This document shows, piece after piece, positions 1-9,222 of a stretch of 64,000 nucleotides of DNA. Below the pieces are notes generated by a model. The model searched no databases. It saw only the letters and a program-made list of their open reading frames with translations, and was not told the origin of the DNA. Every line of letters starts with the position of its first letter. The stretch's first letter is position 1. This DNA is from Spartobacteria bacterium (GTDB lineage Bacteria > Verrucomicrobiota > Verrucomicrobiia > Chthoniobacterales > UBA10450), in assembly GCA_021325495.1 (NCBI GenBank), contig JAJPGZ010000013.1:124001-188000 (forward strand), in the 5' to 3' direction. The position numbers and the translations under genes are program-made.

Positions 1-191
1 TAATTCACGTAGTGCAGAATGACATGACGCTGATTAGCGCGCGCGTCCAAGGTATCGCCGGTAACGAACGTAGTTTCATAACTCGCGCGCTCGCGCAGTT
101 TCCGCGACAAGGTTTCGGCGTAATCGCCCACGGCTTCACGCTTTCCAGGCAAGCGCGGAACGATCTGCAAAATATTTTGCGAAGTGCTCAC
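1..191 (-). CDS. Glycosyltransferase, 5' part only
   Basis: Reading leftwards from a GTG at 191, the peptide begins VSTSQNILQIVPRLPGK and continues through an open frame to the window edge. The opening strand LQIVPRLPG followed by a GDYAETLSRKLRER helix is typical of the N-terminal Rossmann domain of a GT4-type glycosyltransferase. The GTG overlaps the TGA stop of the upstream glycosyltransferase gene (GTGA overlap), so it is translationally coupled to it and is the last visible member of the EPS operon. Only about 63 residues are visible, so the class is an inference from context. Confidence 0.6.
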   Translation of the reverse strand, partial: MSTSQNILQIVPRLPGKREAVGDYAETLSRKLRERASYETTFVTGDTLDARANQRHVILHYVN

Positions 192-2506
192 GGCGAGACG
201 CATTCCAAAATCGGCTTCCAGAATTTTTCGTGTTGGTCGCGCCGTTGAAAATCCCGGTGCGCAAGCGCGAGCGCGTTAGATGCGTAGGCCTCGGCCTCGG
301 TTGAGCCTAACAAACTGCGCAACGCGCTCGCGATTTCGTTCGCATCGAGCGTGGTGATGAGGGCGGCGGCGTGATTTTGCGCGAGCAGGTTGCAAACGGC
401 GGTGCCGGGCGGGCCGTGATAAATGATGGGAATTCCGCTGGCGAGATAGCTCACCATTTTCGTGGACAAGCTGTAGGCGACGAATGCGCGATGCTCTTCA
501 TCAAACGGCAGCGGCAAATATAAAAAATCGGCCTTGGTGAAATCGGATTGAACGTCCGCTTCCGTGCCGTAGGGCAAGACCTGCACTCGCGGTTTGTGCA
601 AGTGCGACCTAACGAATCCGCAACGGAGCGTAATCGAACGCGCGACATCCGGCGCAAGATCGACAAGGTCAACCGCATCAATCAACGCCCTCAGGTTTGG
701 TTCGTATTCGAGATGAAACAAACCCATGAAATAAATGCGTAAACTTTTCGGCGCGGTCCGCGGCGCGGGCGCGAGTTGATCGACGCCGTCCGTGACCACG
801 ACAAAATCGCGCGCGCCGTAACGGCGGCTGTATTCGTCGCCCAATTCTTTTGAGACGACAAAACGCCCATCCGCGCCCGACCACGCATCGGCGAGACAAC
901 GCGACATCACATCGCGCGGCGTCCGGCCGCCGCTGGTGTAAACCGCATCGTCGTGCACTTGCAGAAAGAATGGCACGCCCAGTTTTTTTGCGACGCGATA
1001 TGCGTGATGAAAATCGATTCCGCCATGCGCGACCGCATGGAGCGCGCGCGCGTTCACTTTGCGGCAAACGCGCTCCAGTTTCTTTTTGAACCGCCGACTG
1101 AACAGCGGCGCCGATGCATTCGGCAGTGCCATGAAACGAGTGTGTTCGATGCGGCCGAAATGCGGACGCGTGGGCAAATGAATTTCGTTGTCGATCTTGC
1201 GGGTGGGTCTTTGCGGCAAGGTCGAGACGCAAAGAAATAGCAACGGTGCATCGCGCAAAAGTGTGCGCAAAATTCGGCCCCCGCCGCCGCCTTCCACGCT
1301 GGCGACCCCGAACGGTTCGGTAAAAACGATGCGGCCGAGCTTGGCCATCGCGCGGCGGTAGTGCTCGATGGTGTCGGCCGCGATTTTTTCCCACTGAAAT
1401 TTTTCTGCGATCGCGCGGGATCGCGCCGAAAGCGCTTCATATTCCTCAGGCGGAAGATCGAGAATTTTCAGGGCGCGTTGCGCCATGTCATCGACATCGC
1501 CGGCCGCGACGAGAAAATCCCGATTATCTTCGCCGAAAATGCCGCGCGGACCGGGAACGTCGAACGCAATCGTCGGAATACCGGCGGCAAGCTGTTCGAG
1601 AATGGCGAGACCGAAACCTTCGACGTAACTCGGAAAAACGCCGACCGCGCAATCCGCGAGCAAGATCGACAATTGCTCGGAAGAATATTCCGGAACGAGT
1701 TCAACTCGCTCGGACGAGCGCAGTCCGAGATCGGCAAAAATTTTCTCCGAGTCGGTCATGGTGCCGAGAAAGGCGAACCGTGCGTCCGGAATGTGTCGCC
1801 AGATGCTACGAATAATTTTCGGCCAATCGCGCGCGCCTTTACGCGGGCCCCACATGCCGATGAAGCTGATTTTCTTTCGCGCGAGCCGCGCGGCGGCGGG
1901 GGCGGCGCTTCGGGCGAGCGTTTGACGACGTTCGCTCGTTAGGCCGTAAGGCTCGACCACGATCGGAAGATCGACATGTACATCCTCCCGAAGCACGTGC
2001 GCTTCCTCTTCGTTAGGCACATTGACAATATCGGCGCGGCGCACGGCCGTGTCCGATGCACGTTTGAGCCAGTGCCGAATGGCAGTGTAGAGAATGCGGC
2101 CGGCGAATTTTCCGCCCGCGTCCGCTTTTGGCTCGTAACGCTCGTACGATCGGAGCAAACCAACCGAGCGCGCGACGAGCAATCCATTGAAGCAAAGTTT
2201 TTGCTTCGAGCCGTGCAACGATCCAATAACGGCATCGACAATGTCGAATCGGTCCGCGTTTGCCCTAACGAACGCGGCAGCTTTATAAGCGAAGAGGACC
2301 TGGCGAATGGCAAAGCCGGCGCGCGCGAATTTTGTGTTGGGAAATGCGTCGGACAAACTGAATTTTTCGACGGTGTGGCCGGCCGCGCGCCAGCGTTCCA
2401 TCAATTCGAGATAGACGCGGATGGCGCCGAGCCGCACGTCCCAGGGCAGATTGACGACGAGCAAAATGCGCAACGGGCGCGGCGTTATGGGTTCAGGCTT
2501 ATCCAA
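188..2506 (-). CDS. Two-domain (fused) glycosyltransferase
   Basis: About 772 residues, roughly twice a normal GT4 enzyme. The first half opens with RPLRILLVVNLPWDVRLG and carries a complete C-terminal GT4 domain: SFIGMWGPRKG, then a SYVEGFGLAILEQLAAG acceptor/nucleotide site near residues 310-330. A second unit starts near residue 395 (GRIVFTEPFGVASVEGGGG) and ends with a weaker GT-B C-terminal domain containing SYLASGIPIIYHGPPG. It probably transfers two sugars in succession, or one sugar with a second, accessory fold, during capsule/EPS assembly in the cytoplasm. The start is uncertain: an open frame extends to 2575 but overlaps the upstream gene, so I chose TTG 2506. It lies between two other transferase genes. 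Confidence 0.75.
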   Translation of the reverse strand: MDKPEPITPRPLRILLVVNLPWDVRLGAIRVYLELMERWRAAGHTVEKFSLSDAFPNTKFARAGFAIRQVLFAYKAAAFVRANADRFDIVDAVIGSLHGSKQKLCFNGLLVARSVGLLRSYERYEPKADAGGKFAGRILYTAIRHWLKRASDTAVRRADIVNVPNEEEAHVLREDVHVDLPIVVEPYGLTSERRQTLARSAAPAAARLARKKISFIGMWGPRKGARDWPKIIRSIWRHIPDARFAFLGTMTDSEKIFADLGLRSSERVELVPEYSSEQLSILLADCAVGVFPSYVEGFGLAILEQLAAGIPTIAFDVPGPRGIFGEDNRDFLVAAGDVDDMAQRALKILDLPPEEYEALSARSRAIAEKFQWEKIAADTIEHYRRAMAKLGRIVFTEPFGVASVEGGGGGRILRTLLRDAPLLFLCVSTLPQRPTRKIDNEIHLPTRPHFGRIEHTRFMALPNASAPLFSRRFKKKLERVCRKVNARALHAVAHGGIDFHHAYRVAKKLGVPFFLQVHDDAVYTSGGRTPRDVMSRCLADAWSGADGRFVVSKELGDEYSRRYGARDFVVVTDGVDQLAPAPRTAPKSLRIYFMGLFHLEYEPNLRALIDAVDLVDLAPDVARSITLRCGFVRSHLHKPRVQVLPYGTEADVQSDFTKADFLYLPLPFDEEHRAFVAYSLSTKMVSYLASGIPIIYHGPPGTAVCNLLAQNHAAALITTLDANEIASALRSLLGSTEAEAYASNALALAHRDFQRRDQHEKFWKPILECVSP

Positions 2507-3318
2507 AATTTGTGGCGAACAGGTTGCACGTAATGGCGCAGGACCAATTCGGGACCTGCATGTCGATCTTGCCAACGGGTCTGGTCATCGAGCTGAAGCA
2601 CGTACTTGGCCGGCTCGAGCGGACGCGCGCCATTTTCATGCATGGCCAGATGCGTCAACGTTTGGTTGGTGTGAAACGCGGGCGCGTGCTGCAATTTTAG
2701 AAAACGCTCGATCGCAATCGACCAATCGAGTTTTTGAAAAAGCAGGAGCACGCCGGTGTTGACCGGATCGTTTTGTTCGGATTCTTCGCGGAGCAAACGT
2801 TTGTCGCCGGCGAACTGGCAATCGGCGAGATAATATGCGGGCGCATCGCGCTGCTCGATTTGCCTAACGAGATCGGACGCGCCGGGAAAGAAAAGAACAT
2901 CAGCGTCCGCATACAACGCCGGACTTGAAACCGGCAACGACATGATGAGCGCGAGTTGTTTGCCGGTGTAATGATTGGCCAAGTACTTGCGAAATCGTTC
3001 CGGAAGGTCTTCGCGTGGCCTAACGACGCGCGAAACTTTCACGCAAGGATCGACATATTCCAGCAAGCCAGCGCTCAGGGGCGAATGCGAGCCGTCGGAA
3101 ATGACGGTGAAACTGTTAGGCCGGCCCGCGTGTGACAGGAACGAGCGGATCGAAGCGATTTGTTCCGGCAACATCGCTTCGTTGGAATAGGCGAAGACAT
3201 CGATGTCGATCTTGCGTGGCGGTTCGATGCGTTCCTGCACAATTCGCTGCAAGGCGGAGCGGTAACGGTTGCGAATCGCGCGTCCACGCCAGATGGCAGC
3301 ATGATAGGCAAGATTCAT
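2485..3318 (-). CDS. Glycosyltransferase-like protein (GT-A-like, DxD)
   Basis: 277 residues from ATG 3318, which overlaps the TGA of the flippase gene (ATGA). A longer frame to 3525 would read through the flippase gene and was rejected. The protein has IDVFAYSNEAMLPEQIASIRSF near its start, typical of GT-A enzymes that step along acceptor chains, and a DxD-like metal/nucleotide site in LYADADVLFFPG. The end (FWISLNP) overlaps the next glycosyltransferase gene. The likely role is a sugar transfer in the EPS pathway; the donor and acceptor cannot be told from sequence. Confidence 0.65.
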   Translation of the reverse strand: MNLAYHAAIWRGRAIRNRYRSALQRIVQERIEPPRKIDIDVFAYSNEAMLPEQIASIRSFLSHAGRPNSFTVISDGSHSPLSAGLLEYVDPCVKVSRVVRPREDLPERFRKYLANHYTGKQLALIMSLPVSSPALYADADVLFFPGASDLVRQIEQRDAPAYYLADCQFAGDKRLLREESEQNDPVNTGVLLLFQKLDWSIAIERFLKLQHAPAFHTNQTLTHLAMHENGARPLEPAKYVLQLDDQTRWQDRHAGPELVLRHYVQPVRHKFWISLNP

Positions 3319-4631
3319 TGCGCGGGAGCGAAGCGATGCAATCCGCGCCAGCTCATGACGATGTTGAGCGCGAGATTCGGAATGGCGGAAAGAAGATTGA
3401 AAACAAGGACGCCGGCAACGCTGGAAAAATCGGTAAACGGAATGAGCGCGAGCTGCGTGCCCAGCGTGAGCGGAATGTAAAGCCACGCACCGTGAATCCA
3501 CGCCTTGGACGCGTTCAATGCCCAAAAAGTGCCGGTGAGCGCGGCGATGACGGAACCGCTGACCATGAGCAACAATTCGCGATCAAGGTGCGCGTATTTG
3601 TTGCCGAGCACGAAAAGGAATTGGTTGGGAAAGATCGAAGCACTTGCGACGACGGCAAGACTGAAGAGCGCGACCCCGCCGACAATGGCCGCAAAAAGCC
3701 AGTGCAGTTTTCGCGGGTTCTGGCAACGCGCGAATTCGGGGACGAAAACGTTCGTGAGCAAATTACTCATGACCGCGAAGATCATGGCGAGACGGCCGAG
3801 GGCGCCGACTTCGGCCACCGAGCTGACCTGACGCGCGAAGAAGCTGATGAGGAAAACAGTGATTTGGCCTTGAAAACAATAGAAGACGGCGTTGGCGGCA
3901 AGATGTTTCGTTAGGCGAACCATCTCTTGTCGATCTTGCGGATTCTCGTGTGCGCTAAGATCGACAACTGCATTTACGTAGCGATGCAGCATGACGTACT
4001 GAAGAAGGAACACCGCGCTGGCCACGGCGACGGCGACACCGGCGTTGAGCATCCAAAAAGCGAGCGCGACAAAGAGCACCAGCCTAACGACCGCGCCGGT
4101 GAAATCGATGATTTGGATTCGGGTGACATCGGAACGCAATCGCGGCACAACGCTGAGAACGCCGACGGAAAACTGGAAAAGCAACCCCGCGACGACGATG
4201 ACGGCGAGAAGTGCGGTGTAGAAAATGGGCGCGCCGTTTTTCAGAAGCATCGAGCACATGATCGGCGTGACGATGAGGATGGCGGCGGCGCCGAGTTTAC
4301 GACGAACGTGCAGGCCGGTGACGATCAATTCACCGAAACGATGTCGATCTTGCCAGACGCGGCCGCCGATGGAGACGAGGCCGACGCTGATGCCGATATC
4401 GGCGAGCAGATTGATCGTGGCCTGCATCGAATTGGCGATGGTGAAGTAGGCGTATTCGGGTTGCGACATCCAGCGCACGAGCAAAATGCCGCTGAGAAAC
4501 CCGATGATTTGAACAATCGCCTGGACGGCGGCGAAATTGCCGATGATGCGGGCGCGATGAAGGGCGCGCCTAACAAAGGGCGCGGACGTTTCGCTGAGAC
4601 CGGGAAGTGAGATCGGACCGAAGAAGCTCAT
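3315..4631 (-). CDS. Polysaccharide flippase, Wzx/MOP family
   Basis: 438 residues, strongly hydrophobic, with about twelve predicted membrane helices (for example VQIIGFLSGILLV, AAILIVTPIMCSML, LLAVIVVAGLLFQF, LFSLAVVASASIF). The RARIIGNFAAVQAIVQIIGF opening and the overall length fit the MATE/MOP exporter superfamily that flips undecaprenyl-linked sugar units across the inner membrane. It sits in an operon with a Wza-like exporter and a Wzc-like kinase upstream and glycosyltransferases downstream. A Wzy polymerase is not visible in the window. Family assignment is good; substrate unknown. Confidence 0.75.
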   Translation of the reverse strand: MSFFGPISLPGLSETSAPFVRRALHRARIIGNFAAVQAIVQIIGFLSGILLVRWMSQPEYAYFTIANSMQATINLLADIGISVGLVSIGGRVWQDRHRFGELIVTGLHVRRKLGAAAILIVTPIMCSMLLKNGAPIFYTALLAVIVVAGLLFQFSVGVLSVVPRLRSDVTRIQIIDFTGAVVRLVLFVALAFWMLNAGVAVAVASAVFLLQYVMLHRYVNAVVDLSAHENPQDRQEMVRLTKHLAANAVFYCFQGQITVFLISFFARQVSSVAEVGALGRLAMIFAVMSNLLTNVFVPEFARCQNPRKLHWLFAAIVGGVALFSLAVVASASIFPNQFLFVLGNKYAHLDRELLLMVSGSVIAALTGTFWALNASKAWIHGAWLYIPLTLGTQLALIPFTDFSSVAGVLVFNLLSAIPNLALNIVMSWRGLHRFAPAQ

Positions 4632-4746
4632 GGCGCTGGCCGCGAGCGATAATTAGCTGGCGAAGTGCCAAGAGCAATGGCGCGAATGCGCGCGGAGAGG
4701 AAGATGTCGATCTTGCGATGGAACGCGGAGAGCGCGCCCGGCTTGA
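4632..4746. other. Short gap in EPS operon with a motif A copy
   Basis: 115 bp between the kinase stop and the flippase start. One motif A copy lies at 4706-4714. No gene or clear terminator is seen, so transcription could continue into the flippase gene. Confidence 0.5.
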
Positions 4747-6891
4747 TCAGGAACGTTGCGCGTGCCCTGCGCGCTCCGGTTGCGGCGCCGGCGTGGGTTC
4801 CTCGGCTACCGGCGTGTTGTAGTACTCGGCGTATTGATAGTAGTAGTACTCGGGCAGGGAGGTGTCGACGAAGTTTAGAATGACGCCGGGGACGTTGACC
4901 TGACGGTTGTAGAGAAGCTCGAGCGATTTGCGGGTAAGACGCGCGGAAGTGTAGGCCAGCCTAACGACGAACAAGGTGGCGTCGATCTTCGGCGCGAGGC
5001 TGGTGGTGTCGTCGGCGGCGAGAACGGGCGAGCTGTCGATCAAGATGTAATCGTAGTGAGAATAAATTTCGCGCAGGATCGTTTCGGTCGAATCGCGCAG
5101 AAGATGTTCGCTCGGCTGGGCGATGGTTTTGCCGCGCGGGAGAAGGAAAAGATTGGGGCATGAAGTCGGAACAACGACTTCCTTCCAGTTCACTTCCTGT
5201 TTCAAAACTTCGGAGAACCCGATGCGCGAATTGATGCCGAACGCTTCGCGCAAGGCGCCGCGGCGAAGATCGCCATCGATGAGCAAGGTTTTCGCGCCGG
5301 AAAGCGCCATGGTGATGGCGAGATTGGCCGAGACAGTGGATTTGCCTTCGTTAGGCACAGCGCTGGTGATGAGGAACGTTTTCGGACGCGGCCCTTCGAC
5401 CGGCATGAAGAAAATAGAGGAGCGGACGTTGCGATACGATTCGGCAAAGATGTGTCGCGCGTCGTCGGGCTGAAGGAGGCTGACCTTGCCCTTGGTTTTT
5501 TCGCGCGGAATCTGGCCGAGAACGTTCTCGGCAAAGTGATGCTGAAATTCGCCGAACGAGGCCATGCGGTCGTCGATGCGATCGAGCAGGACGAGGATAC
5601 CGATGCCGGCGAGCGCGCCTGCACCCAGACCGATGAGCAGACTTTTGATTAGTCCCGGCCTAACGGATTTCGGAACGCCAGCCATTTCCATGATCGACAC
5701 CTGGTCGCCGCTGTCCACGACCTGGGAGACGTCGATGTCTTTCAGGTTTTGCGTGAGCCGATCATAAAGAGTTTTGAGGCGATCGACTTTGCTTTTGATG
5801 CGATTGAACTGGCCGAGGCGCTGCGAAAGATCGAGCGCTTTCGCTTCCCACTCCTTGATGTTCGACTGCAGATTTTCCATCTGCTTACCGATGGATTTTC
5901 GACGGGTCTCCAGTTTTTCGACCGTGTCCTGGCGGAAAAGCTTGATGAGTTGTTCCTGCTGCGTGATCTCGTCGTTGAGCTTGAGAATTTTTGGGTGCTT
6001 CGGACGCAAATCTTTCGCGAGTAAATCGCGTTGCGCCTTTAAGAGCTGAACCTGCTGTTTGGCTTTGAGGTAATCGCCTTCCGGGCCGACATCGGAGAAG
6101 GCGAGGCCTTTGTTGTCATCGTTGCCGGCGTTTTCGGTGCTGCCGGCCATGTCGAGTTTGCCACCCTGTCGATCCAGATTTTGATCAAGATCGAGAAGGT
6201 TAAGCAGGTCGTATTCGGTTTTGAGGGCGGCGAAATCGCGATTGAGCTTAACGAGGAAGGCAGCGGCGCTGTTTCCCTCCTCCTGAATGAAGCCGATGTT
6301 GTTTTGCTTTTGGAATTCGAGCATCTCGTCCTCAGCAGTGCGCAAATCTTTTTCCGTCTGGATCAATTGCTCGGTGATGCCGGTGACGACGGTGTGACCC
6401 TGTTCGGAACGCATACCCTTTTTAAAGTCGAGATACTTCTGCATCACGGCGTTGAGGTAGGCTTGCGTGTAATTCGGTTCGCTGCCTACCGCCTGAAGCT
6501 CGAAAATCGAGGTGCGCGGCCGCTGCAACACGTTAAGATCGACATGTACTGGTGCGAGCTCGGGGTGAGTCGATCGCACGAGTGCCTCAGCGCCCTGCCG
6601 CACATCGGCGCTCTGCATCAATTGAATCTGCGTGCCGTAGAAATTCATCTGGTCTTCGCTGTATATGGCGCCCTGCGCGATATTCAGTTTTCCGGCCAGC
6701 ATCATTTTGCTCGTGGACAGAAATGACGGCGGCGTTTGATAAATGAGAAACGCTTCGACGAAAAGTCCGAGGCAAATAGTTAAGACTGGAATCCACCAGC
6801 GACGCATCAAAAGCGCCTTGTAACGATGCAGACGCGTGATGAACGAGGTCGACCACGGCGTGGGAGTGGATTTGTCGGGGAGCGGCGGCAT
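4747..6891 (-). CDS. Polysaccharide co-polymerase / BY-type tyrosine kinase (Wzc-like)
   Basis: 714 residues. The N-terminus has a Wzz-type chain-length domain: one membrane helix near residues 32-52 (WIPVLTICLGLFVEAFLIY), a long periplasmic region rich in coiled coil (about residues 170-390), and a second helix near 420-435 (LLIGLGAGALAGIGILVLL). The cytoplasmic half is a P-loop kinase with Walker A TSAVPNEGKST, Walker A' KTLLIDGDLRRG and Walker B DYILIDSSP. The tail holds a tyrosine cluster (EYYYYQYAEYY), the usual autophosphorylation site. It would control EPS chain length and export by cycles of phosphorylation. It follows the Wza-like gene by 4 bp. Confidence 0.9.
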   Translation of the reverse strand: MPPLPDKSTPTPWSTSFITRLHRYKALLMRRWWIPVLTICLGLFVEAFLIYQTPPSFLSTSKMMLAGKLNIAQGAIYSEDQMNFYGTQIQLMQSADVRQGAEALVRSTHPELAPVHVDLNVLQRPRTSIFELQAVGSEPNYTQAYLNAVMQKYLDFKKGMRSEQGHTVVTGITEQLIQTEKDLRTAEDEMLEFQKQNNIGFIQEEGNSAAAFLVKLNRDFAALKTEYDLLNLLDLDQNLDRQGGKLDMAGSTENAGNDDNKGLAFSDVGPEGDYLKAKQQVQLLKAQRDLLAKDLRPKHPKILKLNDEITQQEQLIKLFRQDTVEKLETRRKSIGKQMENLQSNIKEWEAKALDLSQRLGQFNRIKSKVDRLKTLYDRLTQNLKDIDVSQVVDSGDQVSIMEMAGVPKSVRPGLIKSLLIGLGAGALAGIGILVLLDRIDDRMASFGEFQHHFAENVLGQIPREKTKGKVSLLQPDDARHIFAESYRNVRSSIFFMPVEGPRPKTFLITSAVPNEGKSTVSANLAITMALSGAKTLLIDGDLRRGALREAFGINSRIGFSEVLKQEVNWKEVVVPTSCPNLFLLPRGKTIAQPSEHLLRDSTETILREIYSHYDYILIDSSPVLAADDTTSLAPKIDATLFVVRLAYTSARLTRKSLELLYNRQVNVPGVILNFVDTSLPEYYYYQYAEYYNTPVAEEPTPAPQPERAGHAQRS

Positions 6892-6895
6892 TGTG

Positions 6896-7609
6896 TTACA
6901 TGTTGATCAAACGCTGCGGCACGTAAATCTGATCATCGGGCTGAAGCACAACATCCTCTTCACTTTTTCCTTCCTCGATGACGCGCTTAAGATCGACAGT
7001 GAAGTCTTTGCCATCTTTGCGCGTGACCTTGACCTTGCGTTTGTTCGCGAAATCTCCAAAACCGCCGGCGCGAATGACGGCTTTGCTGGCGGTATAACTT
7101 TCATCCGGCGGAATTTCCTGGGGACCTTGCTGACGGACTGAACCATAAACGTAAATGCGCCCCCGCGATTTTTCACTCACGCGATCGAGCGCGAGAATGA
7201 CGGTGGCGTGATAGTAATATTCCCGCTCGAGCGCGCCTTTGATGTCGTAAGCGAGTTGCTTACAGGTTTTGCCCGAGGCGGGCACGGGCCCGATGTAGGG
7301 AACTTCGAGCTCGCCGTTATCGTTCACGCGCAGCCGCTGCGATTCATTATCTCGATCTTCGACGACGCGGAAACTGACGTAATCGTTGGAGCCGAGTTTC
7401 TTTTTTTCGTCGAGCGCGCTCATCGAATTCGTGCGCAGGACTGTGCTGGTCGTGGGCGGCTCGGCCGCGGCGGTGGCCTTCTCGACCTGGGGCGGCGGCG
7501 GCGGACTAGAGGTGTCCTGGTTATAACCAGGATTGTAGCGTTGGGCCGTTCCGGTTACCGAAACCGAAAAGCTAAGGACGAGTGCGCATGCATAAACCCT
7601 GTATTTCAT
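6896..7609 (-). CDS. Polysaccharide export protein, Wza-like
   Basis: 237 residues with an N-terminal signal sequence (VYACALVLSFSVSVTGTAQ), a proline-rich linker (SSPPPPPQVE), and a Poly_export domain (SNDYVSFRVVEDRDNESQRL, DNGELEVPYIGPVPASGK). A soluble-ligand-binding beta-grasp unit follows (IYVYGSVRQQGPQEIPP ... AGGFGDFANKRKVKV). No lipobox cysteine is evident after the signal sequence, unlike E. coli Wza. It would form the periplasm-to-outer-membrane channel that works with the adjacent Wzc-like kinase. The gene lies 15 bp downstream of the barrel gene and 4 bp upstream of the kinase gene. Confidence 0.85.
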   Translation of the reverse strand: MKYRVYACALVLSFSVSVTGTAQRYNPGYNQDTSSPPPPPQVEKATAAAEPPTTSTVLRTNSMSALDEKKKLGSNDYVSFRVVEDRDNESQRLRVNDNGELEVPYIGPVPASGKTCKQLAYDIKGALEREYYYHATVILALDRVSEKSRGRIYVYGSVRQQGPQEIPPDESYTASKAVIRAGGFGDFANKRKVKVTRKDGKDFTVDLKRVIEEGKSEEDVVLQPDDQIYVPQRLINM

Positions 7610-7624
7610 CCCCTGCGCATAACG

Positions 7625-8971
7625 TTAGAAGCTATAGGTGCCGTCGACTGAAACGCGATTCTGTTCGTAATCGCGCAACGTAACGTCGGAATCTTTTTGC
7701 GTGTATTGATAACGCGCCCCGACGGTAACGTGCGGCGTAAGTTGGTAGCCGAGGGTGAGCGCGCCGCCGTAGCGATGCAAATGCTCGTCGATGAAGCCGC
7801 CCGATTCGTTCGCGTCCTCAAAGAAGAACTCGGTCGAAAGCAGCGTATTTCGCAAAATGTTCCAGCTGACGGTGTGACGGATATAATTCAGCTTGATCGC
7901 ATTTGAGTTGATGCCGAGCTGGTGTTCGTGACCTGCGCTCAGCGTCTGTTTCAACACCGCGTTGATGCGATGCGAGATGAGAATGTTGCCGTACCAATCT
8001 TCCTGGTCCTTCTGATCTTGAAACAAGGTGAAGCCGAAAAAATTCACCGTCGCTCGGTCAAACGTCATCCATTGATAACCGCCGGCGACGCGCACCTTGA
8101 GGAAATTCGTCAATTGCACTTCGGCGAAACCGCCGACTGAATAAGTGTCGGAGTCGTTGAGAATGTTTTGCTCGTAATTGTTGTGGACGAAGTATCCCTC
8201 GGGTCCAACGCCGAGCGTGGAAGTGAGTAACAACTGGATCGTTCCGGAAAGCTCCTCGGCGTTGCGATTGAGATAATCGAAGTCGCTCGTAGTGGAAACG
8301 TAGTTGTAATGATCGTAACTAAAAGTGGCCAATGCCTTGTTCAGATCCCACAGAACGCTGATGCCGGCGGTGTTCTCAAATCGGCCGTAATCCACCACGT
8401 TGCTCAGCGCCGGCTCCGAGATCGGGTCCTGTTGCAGCTGCGGGCGGTCGTGAATGTTGATACGAAAATCACCGACGAAAATGTCGAACGCAAGCTGCGA
8501 TCCGGGCGAGATGAGAATGCCGTTGGTGTTCGCGTTTGAATGATCGACATAGAGGGCATAGCTCAGGCCCAAATCCAAACGCAACGTGTTCAGCTGCGTC
8601 ACAGGCCAGATCGCGTCGATGTTCACCTGCGGACGAATGATCACGTCATCCTCCGTGCGAGAGGTCACGACTACACGGCCGCCGCCCAATGATCGGAACG
8701 TCGCGGTGCCGTCGTCCGAAAGATTGATATTGTCGTTGTACTCAACCCCGAGCGTTGCGCTCACGCGGAAACGCACCGGACCGAGCAAAAGATTATATGG
8801 AAGCCGATCGATGTCCTGGCGCCGCGCTTCGGCTGATTCTTCGCCCGCGAGCGAAGGCCTAACCGCATCTTGCGCGCGAAGAAATGGCGCGCCGGCAAGT
8901 GCCAGCAAAATAACGAGCCCTAGTCGTTTCAACGAAAATGTGGGCGAACTGTGGGATGCATCACGAATCAT
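7625..8971 (-). CDS. Outer-membrane beta-barrel protein of EPS locus
   Basis: 448 residues, with signal peptide (LGLVILLALAGAPFLRAQD). The remainder is alternating amphipathic strands with many aromatic girdle residues (LGVEYNDNINLSDDG, ATFSYDHYNYVSTTSDFDY) and a C-terminal strand ending VSVDGTYSF, a typical outer-membrane insertion signal. Proteins of this type are often the first gene of Wza/Wzc-type EPS loci. A role in polymer export or surface attachment is inferred from position. This is the promoter-proximal gene of the operon. Both dispersed motifs are missing from 7.0 to 9.2 kb. Confidence 0.7.
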   Translation of the reverse strand: MIRDASHSSPTFSLKRLGLVILLALAGAPFLRAQDAVRPSLAGEESAEARRQDIDRLPYNLLLGPVRFRVSATLGVEYNDNINLSDDGTATFRSLGGGRVVVTSRTEDDVIIRPQVNIDAIWPVTQLNTLRLDLGLSYALYVDHSNANTNGILISPGSQLAFDIFVGDFRINIHDRPQLQQDPISEPALSNVVDYGRFENTAGISVLWDLNKALATFSYDHYNYVSTTSDFDYLNRNAEELSGTIQLLLTSTLGVGPEGYFVHNNYEQNILNDSDTYSVGGFAEVQLTNFLKVRVAGGYQWMTFDRATVNFFGFTLFQDQKDQEDWYGNILISHRINAVLKQTLSAGHEHQLGINSNAIKLNYIRHTVSWNILRNTLLSTEFFFEDANESGGFIDEHLHRYGGALTLGYQLTPHVTVGARYQYTQKDSDVTLRDYEQNRVSVDGTYSF

Positions 8972-9222
8972 AACGGTCAGGCAATTTTAAAGGTTAGCAG
9001 TTGTAGTACCACGTCGTTTGCAGACGGCCGCCCTGCGGGAGGACGCGACTTTGCGTTGGCAGTCGTCTCCATACACGATTCCTGGTACTTGTTTCTCCTC
9101 TGGTCGAGGCTCGTTTCTACTCGCAGTCGGCCCGTTTTAGCAAGCTAAATCGCACCCGTCCATCCTCTGCTCGGGTCAAAATTTCTCGGACCTGGCGCGC
9201 TCTTAGCTCTTAGTCACACACT
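8972..9222. promoter_or_regulatory. Divergent intergenic region
   Basis: 251 bp between two genes read outward, so it must carry the promoters for the EPS operon (leftward) and the discoidin-like gene (rightward). A small hairpin is possible at the CGTC/GACG pair around 9011-9025. I see no convincing -35/-10 pair, and no motif A or B. Confidence 0.4.

Noticed and set aside
12-248. Plus-strand open frame at the left edge
   Set aside because: It is antisense to the coupled glycosyltransferase start at 191 and has no recognisable product.
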